DNA of 64,000 bases from Linyphia triangularis (Eukaryota; Arthropoda; Arachnida; Araneae; Linyphiidae), in assembly GCA_963978545.1 (NCBI GenBank), contig OZ021721.1, positions 34,149,348 to 34,213,347 of the forward strand, read 5' to 3'. Below, piece by piece: positions 11,481 to 26,224 of the stretch (position 1 is its first letter; each line of letters starts with the position of its first letter). A program made the translations under genes and the position numbers. Under the pieces are notes generated by a model. The model saw only the letters and a list, made by a program, of their open reading frames with translations, did no database searches and was not told the origin of the DNA.

Positions 11481-12333
11481 CTGTGTGTTTAGATTAGAAA
11501 ATCAGACTAAAAGACGAAAACTATCGATATTTCCCTTAACATGAAAGGTACAATATTCCTCTTGCAACATGTTTTTGCAACTTGTAGATGTTTAATTAAT
11601 TTGTTAGTTTCTAAATTAAAGATATACTTTTTAAGACTATCTTTTCATTACTTCCTTCTATATTATATGAAGTTTATTGATCCACTCCTAGGCCCTTTCA
11701 TCAATTTGGACCAAATTAATATTCGGCATAATAATGGCTCTAAAAACCAATGCATATAAAATTAATTATAAAAATAAAATAATTCTCTCAATTACCAATT
11801 GAATGGCACAGTAATACTTTTCATTAAATTAATTTTTTTAAGGAACGAAGTAACAAATAGTAATTATTTAATTAAAAATTCCTTATACTTTTATAATTCT
11901 GTGTCATGGAAACGGGTGTGCAAGGAATGGGAAAGTTTTATCTCTGTCTAGAAAACATCATGGTAAGTGACTGTTTAAAAATAAATTCATCTTTATGCTT
12001 TGATAGGTACATGAAAGTATGCCATGTATATTATCTTATAGTTTTGAAGCAACTGCATATTATTAAAACTATACAACATCTCTTTATCTACATTGATACG
12101 TTCAACGACGTCAAAAGTGTGGAAAATTTAATACGTCGGTGATTTTAAACTTCAATGCAAAATTTAAGAACAAAAGAAATTTTTAAAAAGTATAAAATGA
12201 ATACGAATAAAATAACGAGATTGAAGAGGACCAAAGTAATGAAAGACAAATTGGCTTCTTTCACAAACTACGTGAGCTGAGAAACATTCGACTATTTTTA
12301 CCATAAAAACGAAGACAACTGTCCCAGTAAGTG
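11481..12333. other. AT-rich non-coding sequence
   Basis: Two open frames of about 70-80 codons occur but show no motif, and base use is like the flanks. Nothing is supported. Confidence 0.4.
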
Positions 12334-12605
12334 TCACGGGGGGCTTTAGGAATGGTTGCAAAGAATTTCACTTGCTCCTTTCTGGATTTTGAAAATTAAA
12401 TATAAGAGGGAGAAGAGTGATATGTTTCACTGGAAACTAGACGTGTCAGGTAGATTTTAAATTATCTAATGAAACAGTAATTCAATACATATTATTTAGA
12501 TTTCATTAGACCACACTATTGAAAGATAAAGGTTTGAACTAAAATGAAACCGTCTTGCACCCACTTGTGTGCGATCTCTAACAATTAATCTTGAAGACAC
12601 CCATG
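12334..12605 (+). repeat. CATGG-ended MITE family, copy 1
   Basis: This copy aligns by eye with 54487-54769. Shared blocks are the CACTTGC...CTGGATTTTG head, TTCACTGGAAA, a TTTTAAATTAT stretch, CCGTCTTGCACC and the terminal GACACCCATG. It has no coding capacity. Confidence 0.55.
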
Positions 12606-14183
12606 ATAAGTGTTCCAGCACAATCCTTTATTTACCTAAGCAGGAATACACCATGAAACGTCTTAACCAAGTTTCAAAAACACACTGATGAAGTTATAAT
12701 GAACAGTTAGCTCCAATGAACTAGTTCCCGAGTATATTACACGTATACGTGTGGAGTACTTCCAATTCAGTGATATAAACTTTCAGTTTACAAAATTAAT
12801 TTACATTATTACCCAATTTAGAAGATGACATAAAAATAGTTTAAACTAACTAAAAGAAAACAAATTCGATTAAAGTTATACCTTTTCTGGATCTATCGCC
12901 TTCTAAGTAATATAGATAACGAATCATAAGAACATTCAGCCAAACTATCCGAATGTACATATTAACTTAAATTTTTTATTTATGCTGATAACTATGTCTT
13001 TCACTACTTGTGTAATTAAAGATCATTTAAATACCCACTATTAAATATGCAATCGAGCTCATAAAATAGCAAGTTTTTGCAAATGGATTTACTTCAACCC
13101 TTTCGAAACCGATTTTTTAATAGTTTCGGCCTTTTTTGCCCCGGCAGACCAGTGGATTCATGATCTACTAACATTTCTCTACATTCTCAACAAAATTCAG
13201 AATGATGTTTGATGAGGTACCTAAACTTGTAGTCCCCTCTCATTCTATTAAAAATAAGGAATGTTTCTAACTTCTTAGAAATCGACAATAAACAGGATGT
13301 CGGTGACTTCACAGTCAATTTGAGGCCCATTAACTAACGAGTGGCAAAATGTACGCCTAGCTTGCATGGGGCCTCACTATCAAGCCTCGTCTGTGTTCTT
13401 CAGTGTTTTTTCAAGTAAGCAGCCGCGATAGCGATCGTGACAGATAGTCCCTGTCGAGTTGCCAGGCTTTCTAGAGAGTGTTTTCTTGGTTTTCTCCCAT
13501 TCAAGACGGAAAGGCGAGCACCTCTCACAAGGCATTATACTATTTACATAGCCTAACAATGTTCCGGGACATTGTAGCCTCGTGTAACTATTGAAACAGG
13601 AAATCCTTATACAACTCTACCCGGTATGTTTGAATTTGTATCGTGCATATTAAAAAAAAAACCACACACACACGTTATTTGCATCAAAATAGAATTGCTC
13701 CTACCTGTAACTTGAAAGAAACGGTTCTATCAATAATGCACCATGGGCCATATTTGAAAAATTTGAAAGTACACCCTTTGGCTTTCAGATAAATAGTAAG
13801 GATAAATATATAATTTGTTTCGAGATATTTTATCTCGTGCTTAGGTAGCATTAGCATTTCGATTTTCATGTTTAAGAAATAGGGAATTTGCATTCCAGTA
13901 ATAATATTTATTCCTTAACTTAATATGTAATTGTTTACGGCGATTTGATTTAAAAACATTAGTGCTTTTAGGGTAAGTCTACCCGGAAACTATCTGACCT
14001 TACAGCTAGTATATTCTAAAAAGTTAGTCTGCGCCACAACTGTGAATATATATTTAAAAGAAAAATGTCTCATGAACTTAAAATTTTCGAAAATTTTAAA
14101 AGTAGGAAACAAATTTAAAATTGATCAAAACACGAAGCACGCAAAACTCAAACGCAAAGTATTCTCAAGAAAGTATAAGGACC
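12606..14183. other. Non-coding sequence, no feature recognised
   Basis: The part at 13080-13640 has somewhat higher G+C than its surroundings but no open frame or element end that I can support. Confidence 0.4.
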
Positions 14184-14310
14184 ATGGATGCCCGCAGGAG
14201 GGTGCAAGGGAGAGCACTTGCACCCCCATGGATTGTGATAATAAAATTCTTATAAATTCACAGGAAATAATCAAATGTTATTTTTAAAATATTTTTCATT
14301 GTTATGATGA
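14184..14310 (+). repeat. CATGG-ended MITE family, 5' fragment
   Basis: It starts CATGGATGCCCGCAGG and continues with a small G/C-rich hairpin (GGGTGCAAGGG...CACTTGCACCC). The following TTATAAATT and CAGGAAATAA blocks match the copy at 54.5 kb. The 3' half is missing. Confidence 0.55.
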
Positions 14311-14459
14311 GCAATAGTAATTGCTTCTATTTAAGTTCTCTTGATTATTTTTCCCTTCCTTTTTGAATAAAGAAATCGAATCTATCAAATTTAAAGGTTC
14401 ACTCTAGTTTTGTGGTATTATTTTATACATTTGGCCTATTTCTACTTTTTCCTTATATT

Positions 14460-14494
<35 letters not shown>

Positions 14495-17400
14495 AGAGAA
14501 GGAATCTGTTTTTCTTTTTCGACGACTTGGGATTTATTAGAAAATATATGAGAAGAAATCAGTTTGCACAATTTGAAAACTTCGGTTGGAATGTTAAAGG
14601 AGGTAGATCTGAATTATTTCCGGTGTTAAATTCCTAGAAATTTATTACTTTTGGAAATGATTGAGATACTGAATTCTATTTTAGATTTCCGTTGAGTATT
14701 TCGTAGAAAGGTTTTTGTTTTATATTTGTATGTACATGTTTCTTTCATTGCAGAAAAAAAAACACTAATATTTTGTGCCTTTTTGCATATTTTACCAGAG
14801 TGCAGAAAAGTAAATGGTTGAGAACTAGTTGTTGTGCCTCGTGTTTAATGATATAAGGACTTAACATTAATAATGCTGACTTAACATTAATAGATTTCAT
14901 TATTTTATAAAATAAAGTAACAGTGAACACTAAAAATTAATTTGTACCACGGATTTCCCAGATTCGGACAATCACGCATCAGGATTCTGATTCACACCCC
15001 GGGCTTATTTCTCTTTTGTTCAACTTCACTTCCACAAATATATTTTGCATGAAATTTCAAAAGACCAAGAAAGAAATTATTTATTATTTAAAGCTATAAT
15101 TTTGACATTTCCGAAATAAGAAGCACTAGTTTACAATTTTCAATGCTTATACATACAAATATGTTTTGCAAATCGCAAGCAATATAAATTTAGAGATAAA
15201 TTTTCCAATTTATTTCTATAATGACATCAAAGATACTCTTTAGATGTAATAATTTTGGTTCAGCATTTGAACTGATTGCAAGAAATTCATTCTGTGACTT
15301 TTAGTCTTAAAATTTTTAATTATTATTCATTTTAATTTTAAAAAAAAATAGTTTTTAAGCAATTAAAATGTAAATGATTATGATTAAAATGAGTGAAAAA
15401 TGTAAATGATAATGTAATAAAAAAAAAGGTTCAGTAATTTATGTTGTCATATATGAACGATGAAATTTGTCAAGCACTCAGTGTCAAGCACCCCCCTACA
15501 AATATTTAAATTTCTCATTGAGCGTATCAAATGTTTGTTATTTACTAACTGAGTTGAGGGCTACGTATTTTATTATGTCTTTAATGATTAGCAAGTATTA
15601 AAAAAAGTCCTTACCAAATCTCCGCCAATTAGAAAAATGCTTACAATAATTTCTGTAAGTACCAAAAAATGTTTCATGTTCAATTTTTGCTGATTCGTAA
15701 TGCAATCGGGAAAATTTAAAAATCCTCATTCGAATGTTTGATGTCTTTTTATCGCTGGGAGTGAGGTTGTACTTTATGCATTTGAAATCCTTTAGGACAT
15801 TAACCACCCAGAGGCAGATTTAACAAAACGGAAAAGGGACAATGCCGCTTGTGCCCCGCAATACTTTCTTAGACGTAAGATCCCCTTAAAAAGTAAAAGG
15901 TCCACAAAATTAAATAAATGTTTATTGACATAAAAACTGTGTAAAAAGTTTTAATCGAAGTATGAAAAGTATTGCATTCGATAAAAAAAGCTATTCCAAA
16001 GTGTTGTTTTGTTCTGTGTGCAACTTTAATTAGTAAAAAAACAGAAGTCGTTCTAAAATTCTATCCTAAAATAGAGAAATGATTTTTTTTCCAGCAGCAT
16101 GATAGAAGTAGAGTTCAAATGGGTAACTAATTCTGTGACATAATTGTTGACCTGGTTCTGTGTTAATTCGAAACATGTTGATGAAAACGAAGAAACATTT
16201 AGTGCCCTAACCTTTTGTAGAGGAGTTATGAAATGGAATGAGGAAAGTTGCACACAATATGTTCTAAGGTGAGCTTCGATGAATAATCGAAGTAAGTTGA
16301 CGATTTGTTCAGTATATAAGTTGAGATGAGGATTTATAGATTGTATACAATTTGTAAAACTCTTTAATAACAAACTGGTTGTTCTGTCTAATTATTTTGA
16401 ATCGAACTCTAGATTCCCCTTCATGTAGTATTGTTTTAAAACTCTTTTTTTTTTTTAAAGTGGTTAATTGCGTAAGTTGTTCTTTTCTCTGATTGTCTTC
16501 ATGGTGCCCGCATCCAAATATTGTTCTCTTTCTTACAAAGCAAAAACACGTATTTTATGTCTTTTCGTCTATTTACTTACAGTTAATAACTTCTAGTAAT
16601 AATTTCAAATGCAATTGTATCGGAACAGATCATATGACCTTTCAAGCTTCTATCAATCATGGTCGAGGACATCCATAATATTAGGAAACTGCAGTTAAAT
16701 GAACATTAAAGTAGTAGAAAAATTCATAATTTTGTGTATAAAATTAAACTAAATCCTTATCATATTCGATATCCAATATCTTATTTTGAGATGTGATTAA
16801 AGAATACTAAAAGGTTCGGTGTTATTGTAGTTTAGCAACAAACCAATAAAAGAACAGCCTTTCACTTTTACCTATTGGAAAGGATGAAAATGCAAAACTC
16901 ATTGACATTCATATCAACCACTGATTTGTGAAACCGTGAAAGTTTTTCTTCTTTAGGAAGTAGCATGTATATAATCTGACGGTTAAAGAAAGAACATTGA
17001 TAATAAGTACATAATTGAAAAATAATAATAATAAGTACTACTTGCAGGAAATGTCAAATGGTAATGAATTAATCTCCAATACAGCTTCAATCGGATTCGA
17101 TATCTTTAGTGTTTCTTACTCCAGTAGGTAAAAAACAAAACATCAATTCGATTGGTGGTTTTTTGAAACAATAAAAGTTAAATAATGCAGAAACTAGTAT
17201 GACTATTTAAATGAAATTTTCTACATAATTAATCCGAACGAACTCAAACATGTATAAATACAAACGTCTTTAAAATAATTCATTTTCTTAATTATTTTAA
17301 GTAAGAGAAAAATTGTTTTCTTCTTTAATTTTACAATGTTTGGTACTAAATGAAACCAACAGATGAGAGGATTCTAAAGGTATGGGACACATTAACGTAT

Positions 17401-19011
17401 ATTATGAATATTTATCACAAAACATATAATTAAATGTCGTAAAGTACTTGTCACGCATTAATTCCAAAACTTTGAAACAGAATTTTTTTTCCAAAAAAAG
17501 TAAAATAATAATAATAATTTTGTAAAAAGCTTTGAATAGTTAACAGAAATTATTTGGGTTCTTCAAAATATCTTAGATTCAAAGAAATAAACCGAATCCT
17601 ATTTAACATTAGAGCTATTCGTAAATGGTTACGGTCTAATTTATAATCCGTAAATGACTTCAATCCCATATACATGCTGGCTTAGTTTTTATAGTATTTG
17701 ACTGTCGTTCAAATGGAGTGGGGTGAATCTCATACTTCTCCGGGTACAATACGAGCTGTAAGCGACGGGCAGCAGCCGCTCACATTTATATTTAAATTGA
17801 GTATAATGGATGTAGGGGCTGGCCAGCTATGATTATGAATTAATGGCTATGATAAACACGAAGGTCTGGGTGAAAGATGACGCCATGTTAGGAACTGATG
17901 GAAAATACCACCTAATCTATTTTCTCTCTATGTAGCCAGCGCCATTCACCGATCTACCTTTCATATCGCTCGTCGAAAATCGCAAGCATGCCTAACAATA
18001 CATGGACCGGTGACGCTGATTGGCGTCGCTCAACTTTCCATTTTTTTCCCCTATATAGTTTTTTGAAACATGTTTTGTTAACTATATTAAGAAACAGGCA
18101 CATTTTCGGTTCCTATAACTACATAGAGACGTTAATTGATGATTATCTTGTAAAATATTAATTCATATACGAACTTTTATCCAAACAGTCTCGGATAAGA
18201 AAAGGTTAAAGAAGAAAATAAATTGTTCATAAATTGCTTACATCATGATGTTATATGCCAAAGATGGTCCTATATGAGTTTTCACATGCACACCGTTCTG
18301 ATAATGAACACTTGGGATGAGATAAATAGCATTTACTTTTTATAATTTTTTAACAGTATACAATAAAAATCAGAACTATGGCTATATCTAGTGTTCTAAT
18401 TGATGAAATAAACAATGAAAAGTACCGTTATAATTCGTGGAGAGTTTTTAATAATTGTAGAAAGATCTTTTGTCATAGGTTTCATCTACATATTAAAACA
18501 AAACTAAACTTTAAAAAGTGCAATGACAACACCATCATAATATTCTTTATTTAAATTTAGCATAAAAAAAAGGCGAAATGCTAAATTTCATAATATCCGA
18601 ATTAGTTATTTGTAATTTAAATGATGACTAGGTAATGGTAGGTTAATGTTAGAAAGAAAATTTTGTTTTTTTAGCCATGCACTCTTAAATAATATATTTT
18701 GGTAATTTTTTTATTTCAAACGATAATTTGTTATAGGCCAAACATAAACAACATGCAACTTTTGCATTAAAATCAGTTTTAATTATTAATTGATAAAACA
18801 ATTTTATTTTTTTTAATTGAAACATATATATATGATTTATCATGGGGTCGAACACACCCCCTAAACTTTTTTTCTCTTCCATTTTAACGTTTAGTTCTCA
18901 ATATTTTAGCAAAAATGAAGAAAAAAGCTTCATTTAAGAGAGTATTTTGCAGTTGATTACAGTTGACGTAAGATTACATTTTTTTTTTCTTATGACATAT
19001 CACTTTTTCCT
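14311..19011. other. Long non-coding stretch
   Basis: It contains a T28 run (14463-14490) and a short tandem duplication of GACTTAACATTAATA at about 14860-14895. A moderately G+C-rich patch at 17700-18060 includes TGATTGGCGTCG (inverted CCAAT). A 106-codon minus-strand frame at 16053-16373 was examined and could not be assigned. No element ends were identified. Confidence 0.4.
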
Positions 19012-19375
19012 TTTTCACGTATATTCAAGTAAAAATGTAAGTCATTCTAACGAATTTTTCTTTCTTACAGCTTTTTGAAAGTTGAACTTTAATTCTAATT
19101 ACGTCGGGGTGATTATAATTAAAGCTCAACTTTCAAAAAGCATTATTTTCAAAGCAAGAATTTTGTTCTTATAGCTTTCAAAAAGCAATAGTATGGAATA
19201 AGAAAAAAAATAGTTCACTAGAGTTTATTTATGCCATACCATTTTAGTCTTCTACGAGTACATACAGGTTAAATTTCAGGTCATTCTGGCAAGTGTTACT
19301 TTTTTTTTGTTTCTTTTTCTTCTTCTTTTACAGCTTTTTTAAAGTTGAACTTTAATCGAACCCTGTATATTGAAT
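19012..19375. repeat. Compound foldback/direct repeat
   Basis: Arms at 19071-19094 and 19117-19140 form a 24-bp inverted repeat with one mismatch around a 22-nt loop. A further copy of the left-arm sequence (GCTTTTTTAAAGTTGAAC) occurs at 19333-19350 and ends in AATCGAACCCTGTAT, a plausible transposon terminus. The segments preceding both copies also share GTCATTCT, so the unit appears duplicated in tandem. Confidence 0.55.
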
Positions 19376-20420
19376 TGTGCTATACATTTTGGAAGAAGTT
19401 AGAAGACAAATTTATATTTTAGTACGTTCTATCCAGTGATCGAAGGCAAACTCCTGGATCAAAGGTAAAGGCAAAGGCCTTCGGTACCTAGCTTCGGTGC
19501 TCTTGTTAGGAGAAATCAATAGACACTACGGGAATTGTGCGATTAATTGTCTACGTTATACTTATCAATTCGAAGCTTCTCCCATTCGATACTCAAATAC
19601 AAATAGTTCCTATTAAAAACTTTTCCATAAGCCATTCTTTCTTAAAATTTACACTAATATCTATAGTTAAAGTGTTAAAGTATTTTAGTGCAGTAACTTT
19701 TCTTTTTAATTCTTTTCGATTGCGCCAAGCAATGTAAAAAAACATGAGTTCGAGACCATAAAAAATTTACAAAAATTCAACCTCATGGGATATTTCAACA
19801 ATATCAAATAATATAGTGATTTAACAAGTTTGAATTTCTAGAAAACCGTCCACAAAGTTGAAAAATATACAAACTTTCAAAAAATAAGTTTTAATAATTA
19901 TTTAAAAAAATTAAAAAAAATATTCAGTCAATTCTCATTAGAATTGTGAAACGTATAAAAAACAAGCGTAATCTAATTAACATAAAATATGCTATTATTG
20001 CAAGATTCTACTATAATAACATAACAATTTTGTTTTGAAAAACAATAATTACATTAAAAAAATTTATACAAAATTAAAAACGGGTATTATTATTTGCTAA
20101 AAGTTAGTCGGCAACTTATCTGAAAATTATTTACAAAGGTTATAAATATAATACGAAACTGTTACGTGCAAATTTTCGTACTTTCTAAAAAGAGATACAC
20201 ACGGATGCTAGGAATTAATTAACAATTCGGAATTAATTGAACAACAACTAATTAAATTTCATTTAATAATCCATTTCAACCTTCATATAACATTTGTGTT
20301 TACATTGTAACATTTCCAAAAAAAAAAAAAAATGTTTATTGAATACTGTTTAAAAATGCCTAAATTTTATATTTATCAATTTTTTTAACTAACCGCAGTA
20401 TACGTTATATTTCTGTTATA
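19376..20420. other. AT-rich non-coding sequence, no feature recognised
   Basis: No terminal repeats or supported open frames were found. Confidence 0.4.
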
Positions 20421-20536
20421 CAGTGTGACTAGAGTAAAAGAGGCCCTCTGTACGAAATGATTTATAGATTGTTCAAATCAATTCCAAACTTATGTTTTGA
20501 AAATAATATGAGGCCTCTTTTAAACAGGACACTCTG
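20421..20536. mobile_element. Short foldback MITE
   Basis: The left end CAGTGTGACTAGAGTAAAAG and the inverted right end CAGAGTGTCCTGTTTAAAAG both run into AGGCC, giving arms of about 25-28 bp in a 116-bp element. The left flank is TA and the right flank CA, consistent with a degraded TA duplication. Confidence 0.55.
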
Positions 20537-21874
20537 CAGTTTCCGATTTTTAATTTATTTCGTGCGAAGTTGGCACAACTTTAACCTTGTAAATAAATTC
20601 TGTTACATTTGAGTTACTTTACTGATTTGGCATTAATCTGTTGTCATGACACTATAAATCAAAATGTAATTTTAGACTCATACCTGTATTTTTTTAACAT
20701 CCTGAAACACGCAAACGTCCGTTTCCACATCACTTTAATGTTGGATCTTAAAAATACACTTCTTAAAATTGAGATTTGTCCTGAATATCTGCTAAAACAT
20801 TTTCGCTCATAAGTGAGGTTTTTATAACATAATGAACTAAAATTTTGTATTTAGTTAAACTAAGTATTCTAAGTCAATGATATATAGGATAAAAAATAGA
20901 AGTTCGTATTAAAATTTTCAAAATTAGTTAAATTTACTTAGTATAGTGCAAATCCCCATATTCTACGCCTTTTAGAAACGAAGATATAGCTATCGTTCGG
21001 ATATTTTTTGCTTACTGTGTAATTAAAACTTCTTTCACAAAAATAATAAGCACGGTTACAAAACAATAATCTGCTTAGTTAAAAAAATAAGCCAGATTAC
21101 GTTTCTCAGAAATCATTAAAATAATATTTTTTGTCGATACATTCTGAAATTTTTTGGAAATGTAATAATTTGCATATTTTAATTACTATTAGATATAAAT
21201 AGATTTGTTCACGAAGTTTTATTGCCATACCACGCCCATCATACCGTGAATAACTTTTTAACAAAAGTAATCTTTGCGCATTATTGGACCTATGGAAACC
21301 CATTAATAATTAAAATGATTTTCCTCTGTTTCAAAACAATTACAACCGATAAATATAGCTGGGTAATCTTTCGTGAAAATAGAATAAAAATGAAATAACC
21401 TAAATTCCAATTCTACAGCTCTTTCTCTACTTTCTTCGATTCCTTGCCATTACAACTGAAAATAATCAGAATAACTACTTTCCAAAAATCATTCATTCTC
21501 TCCAAAGTAAGAATCAGTCACGCGAGGAATTTTTTAGATTCATCACTATTATTCTCTAGTCCACTTTCTATCACTTTGAGTGAATGGTGGTACCATACAA
21601 TAAACAAAATAAAGGAAACGACAAAAACGCTTTTATATTTATGGGAATACACGCACTTTCGAAGGTCACTTTATCGACCTGTTATACTTGTATTTCTTTT
21701 TTAGATCAGATTTTATTTCAAAGGTGAAGCCAAGAATCTTTGAAATTTTATGATTTTTGTCTGTTATATCGAACTATAATTAGTGCTATCTTTACTAAAA
21801 TAACCATAATTATATCCTTTATGTAAACTTCTATTTTTTGTGTTTGTGTGGCGAGAAAATCTGAGAAGGGCTAT
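20537..21874. other. AT-rich non-coding sequence, no feature recognised
   Basis: Short open frames here show no domain or splice context. Confidence 0.4.
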
Positions 21875-22150
21875 TTAACCCACTTGCCGTCATGCAATCG
21901 ACAGAAACCTGGTAGATAGACTCGTTGTCTATGAAATGCATTCTATCAATATACATTTTATTTGGGGGCAGTCACTTGCAGGCCGATTTCACAAATGCGT
22001 CTATTACCGCTTTGGAAGATTAATTAACCCACTTGCCGTCATCCAATCGACCAGAAACGTGACAGATAGATTCATTGTCAATGGTAATTATATATGTAAC
22101 GTACTAAAACATTTTAATTACAGTTTTTGCAGTGTGGTGGTGGTGGAACA
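21875..22150 (+). repeat. ~148-bp tandem repeat, locus 1 (two units)
   Basis: TTAACCCACTTGCCGTCAT begins at 21875 and again at 22024, each followed by a CAATCGA...GAAAC...AGATAGA.TC.TTGTC block. The period is 149 bp. The same block occurs three times at 42.3-42.7 kb. Confidence 0.7.
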
Positions 22151-24741
22151 GTGAAGAGTCATTTTGAACAGTCTGTTACATTTATTAAAAATAGCACGGA
22201 GAGAGAGCGTGAAACGTTACGTCTGATCTACATCTTTGACAGTTATCAAATAAGTTGTTGAATGAATTGGATAAAGAGGAATTAATTTAATGTTGGTTCT
22301 AAAAATTGATTTCTATTACATATATATGGATACGGTAGTCTTAAAAATATTATGCATTTAAAAATCTTTTGTTTTTTATTTTCAATAAGATTCGCTTGCC
22401 ATAGAAACGTCCAACAGATCCTAACGCAATTACATTTAAAACTTAAAGAATTTCAAATGAAATAATTTTATGTCAATTATAGACCTAATAGAATATTTAT
22501 TGGTATGCAATATTACTTATGATAGATTTAATTTTTACATTTCTTATTCAAACTGTATTATAACTGCGTATGAAACTTATATTGTTCACATTAAAGCATT
22601 CATATGCTAACATTTTGCAAGCTATTTCATTTCTCTATATCATAGGCTTAAAGTGAAAAGACGCTAACTCCAAAGTTTACAAGAGAGGAAAAGGTTCTTT
22701 TAAAGTGATAATTCCACATGATCTTAGCGCTATCATTGAATTAACACAAATTTATTCCAGAGATCAAGTTGCAGCTTTAACTAATAGACGAATATCTGTT
22801 CTTGTTTGCAAAATTACCAAGAGGGGATTTTGCCTTTTGTGTAGTTGGCCCCTTTTCCTCTAATACAACGATATTTGAAAATTTATTGAAAGATACATTT
22901 TTGTAAACACCTCCAAATTTTTCTCATTCAAGACCCTATCCCAAACGAGAATATGGCCGAATGGGTCAGTATGAATTATTAATAAGTTAAACATAATACA
23001 AAATTATATTCATTATTATCATTTTAAATCAAGATTTAAAACTTTAAGATCAATTTCTAAACATGCAGAATTAGTGAAACATAAATTATGGTGGAGGGTA
23101 TTTTCCAAACATAGCCTTCCAAGCAAACCAAAAATTCTTCAAAATATATCAATATAGCTAAGCTTATTACGATGAAATTAAATTAAGTAATTCGGTTTAT
23201 TTATTTACTTCAACATCAGCTATAAGCGTAAATTTTAAAATATCGTAATTACTCTTTGTAATAATTCCTAAAGCCCATTCATAAGTAAGTATTGTTCCTT
23301 TAAAGCTCAACCCTTATTTTTTAATGAAGATTGATCGACAAGAAAGATTCAAATCATTGAAAAACTAATTAAAAAAAACACAATTATTTCATTTTATCAA
23401 TGACACACTCTCCTCTTATTTCCTCGTCTTATTTACCGCCTCTCGTTCTAAGTATCAAATAAATAGTACATACGATTTTACAAATAATAAAATATCCAAT
23501 CCAAACTAAGAATTCGTTTTAATAATAAAAACACTATCTTTTAGAACAATTTCATTATTTTAATTTTTGTCTTGATTACATTAGAAATGAATTTACAATC
23601 ACATTTGGATTGAATATATAATTGCTGATCGATTGTACGTCCCTTATCATAAATAAACAATATTCTAAATTACTTAGAAAGTATTACATATTTAAGTTTT
23701 GTTATTGTTTTGTATGCAAATTAGTTTGGATGGTTAGAAAACCCTGAGCACTTGTGTATAGTACATAATATACCTTACATATTTACTATTAAAGTCTATA
23801 AAACCAACGTATTATTCTAACACTATAATTTTTCCAAACAGAATAATTGGATATTTGTCCAAAACATCAAAATAATAAAATTTTAATGTAAAATATTGAA
23901 ATAGTAATGTATAATTTGTTTATAAAATATTTAAATTTTTTTCCAAACGACGCTCTAAAGACAACAATTGTGGGACATATTAAATTTTACGTTTTTAAAA
24001 TACCACATTGTCACCTGCGGTGGAAAAAATTTGAGTTTCGTTTATAAACAAATTTAATTGGGAACATCTTGTATAATGGTATTTTCCTCAAAAAGTATTA
24101 TGTCCATTTTTTTACTAGAAAAATCGCCACCGGGAATATAATCGTCCTTACTTCTTATTATTCACTGTAATTTCATTCATCATGGGAGGGAGAATAATTA
24201 ATGCAATTAATCTAGTAATTATAAGTCTAGTAATGATAAAGAATACATTGAAATGAGATGGGTATGAAACAATTTGCCAACTCAAAGTACTCGTGTAAAA
24301 TATTTTGTAAGAGAGTACGTAGAAAAAATTGACAATTTAATAAATCTATGAAATTTTTTATTTATTTTACCCAATATTTCTCTTATGAGCCTTAAATAAT
24401 TTAGTTTTATCATTTTGTAGAGACCAAAGCTTTTCAGTTTTATCCCTTACGTAAATTAAAATTTGCTTTCCCCCCCCCCCCTCCTTTTTTTTTTGTAAGT
24501 GAAATAATTAAAATGTTGCAAACAAATTGTTTTAGGATTTCGTCAAATTGTTCAATGACATTATGACATTAAATTTTCTATTGTTATAAATGTAGTACAA
24601 AATTAATGAATAACTGAAGGATTCGAGTTTTCTCATTTACATTCTTTTTCACACGCAATTTTCATCTGATTTTTTTTTTTTTTTTTTTTTTTTCCCTTTT
24701 AAGATTTTATTTGCAACTTACCCAACAACTTACCTAAATTT
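22151..24741. other. AT-rich non-coding sequence with a C11-12 run
   Basis: A poly-C run lies at about 24470-24481, followed by T-rich sequence, and a poly-T run lies at 24670-24693. Nothing else was recognised. Confidence 0.4.
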
Positions 24742-25000
24742 TAATTTAGAACAATCCAGGTCCACTGAAGACTTTTGAGTACAATTTGTCCTTGTGCTTG
24801 TCACATGTTGCCCCTATCCTATGTTGGCATCCCAGGTGTGAATTTTACAGATTGTTTTTATTCCAAAATAAGGGGATCAGTCATAAATGAATCCTGAAAA
24901 ATAATACAAAATTTATACTTTCTTTCAAATTACCATTCATTATTTTAAGAACAATCCAAGTCTACTGAAGATTTTTGAGTTCAATTTGTTCTTGAGATTA
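24742..25000 (+). repeat. Diverged direct duplication, ~200-bp spacing
   Basis: A block reading AGAACAATCCAGGTCCACTG at 24749 recurs with a few changes near 24950. In both, it continues GAAGA.TTTTGAGT.CAATTTGT.CTTG. Confidence 0.65.
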
Positions 25001-25911
25001 TACAGGTCTTTTAGTTGTCCTGAAAAAAGTTCTAGACTCTGCAAATGCCAAATAATGCATAGGATGAACAAATAAGTTTTAGCTTCTATATTACGCAAAA
25101 GTAGTGAGAAGCTTATACAAAGACTCTGTTCGCCTGAAGTCAAAATTTATAGGCAAAACTACAAATGCTTCAAACACGTGCGATGTGTCAAATAAAAAGC
25201 CACGTCGAGACAAGTTTCATACCAAAATTCATACGGAAGTTACGATCGAAAGTACCGGAAATGATGACCGGAAGAAAATTCATAAATTGTTCGCGCCTTG
25301 GCTGCGATTCAAGATAAGTTACTAGAACTTACATATTCGTTGACAAGTTTCTCGTTACACTCACTGACTTTTTTTTTATATATATAATGAAAAATGCCGC
25401 AAACTCCAAATTTGCAAGAGATTTGTTATATGTTATCAACCATAACAGAGGAAAATTTCCGCCCCGAAATTGTGCATTCATGATATCTGCACCTGATGCA
25501 GAATTACAGAAAGGTTTGTAGAACGGACCTTTTAGTGACTGTTACAATTATAAACCAACTTAGTAAAATAGTAAAGACTGTTGTCATTAAGATCATTTAT
25601 ATTTTCTACTTATATCATTATAGTTATTTTCAAGCGATAAAACATAGTACATATTAGAAGTTTATTTGAGCACTTTTATTGCCTTCATGCCTTTTGTATA
25701 TTATGTACCTATGGCAATTGCCCTCCATCTGAATTTTAAAAAAGTATAAGATTACGATTTCCAGTTCTCTAGTTCAAATTTAGAAGAGTCTAGTTGATAA
25801 AAAACAAAAACCTTCAAGTCCAGGAAAGCAAAAAAAAGAATCTTAACTGATTTTCATAACCTTAGTTTCTAGAAATCAGAAACGGTCAGTTTGGTATTCT
25901 GTACCTCTTTT

Positions 25912-26160
25912 ACGTACATCAGCACTAAGCAATACAAAAGTTAAACCTCAATTACCAAATGCCGGCTGTGCAAAATTCTTTTAACCCGTTTAAGAAGAAG
26001 TCTTATCAAACAGGAACAGGCGCTTTATTTAAAATCCACTCAATTGATCAAAACCAACAAGGCAATAACTAAGTACAAAAGTAAACTAAACTTAAATATA
26101 GAACACGTAACATTAAACATGAACAGAAACGAGTTGAGTTGTACCGTCTTATTGTACGCA
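25912..26160 (-). repeat. 3' LTR of the BEL/Pao element
   Basis: It matches the right-hand LTR over its whole length. Examples are the ACGTACATCAGCACTAAGCA block at one end and TCTTATTGTACGCA at the other, which reads TGCGTACAATAAGA as the LTR start in element sense. It is uninterrupted and gives the empty-site form for the SINE insertion in its partner. Confidence 0.8.
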
Positions 26161-26224
26161 ACACTCCCACCTTTGAGTTTCCAAGCTTCTGAAACTCAAA
26201 ATTGCAACCACTAATTAAAGATCT

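Noticed and set aside
16053..16391. Minus-strand open frame of about 110 codons
   Set aside because: No recognised motif and no splice or promoter context. One frame of this length is not surprising in 64 kb of mixed composition, so it is left unassigned.
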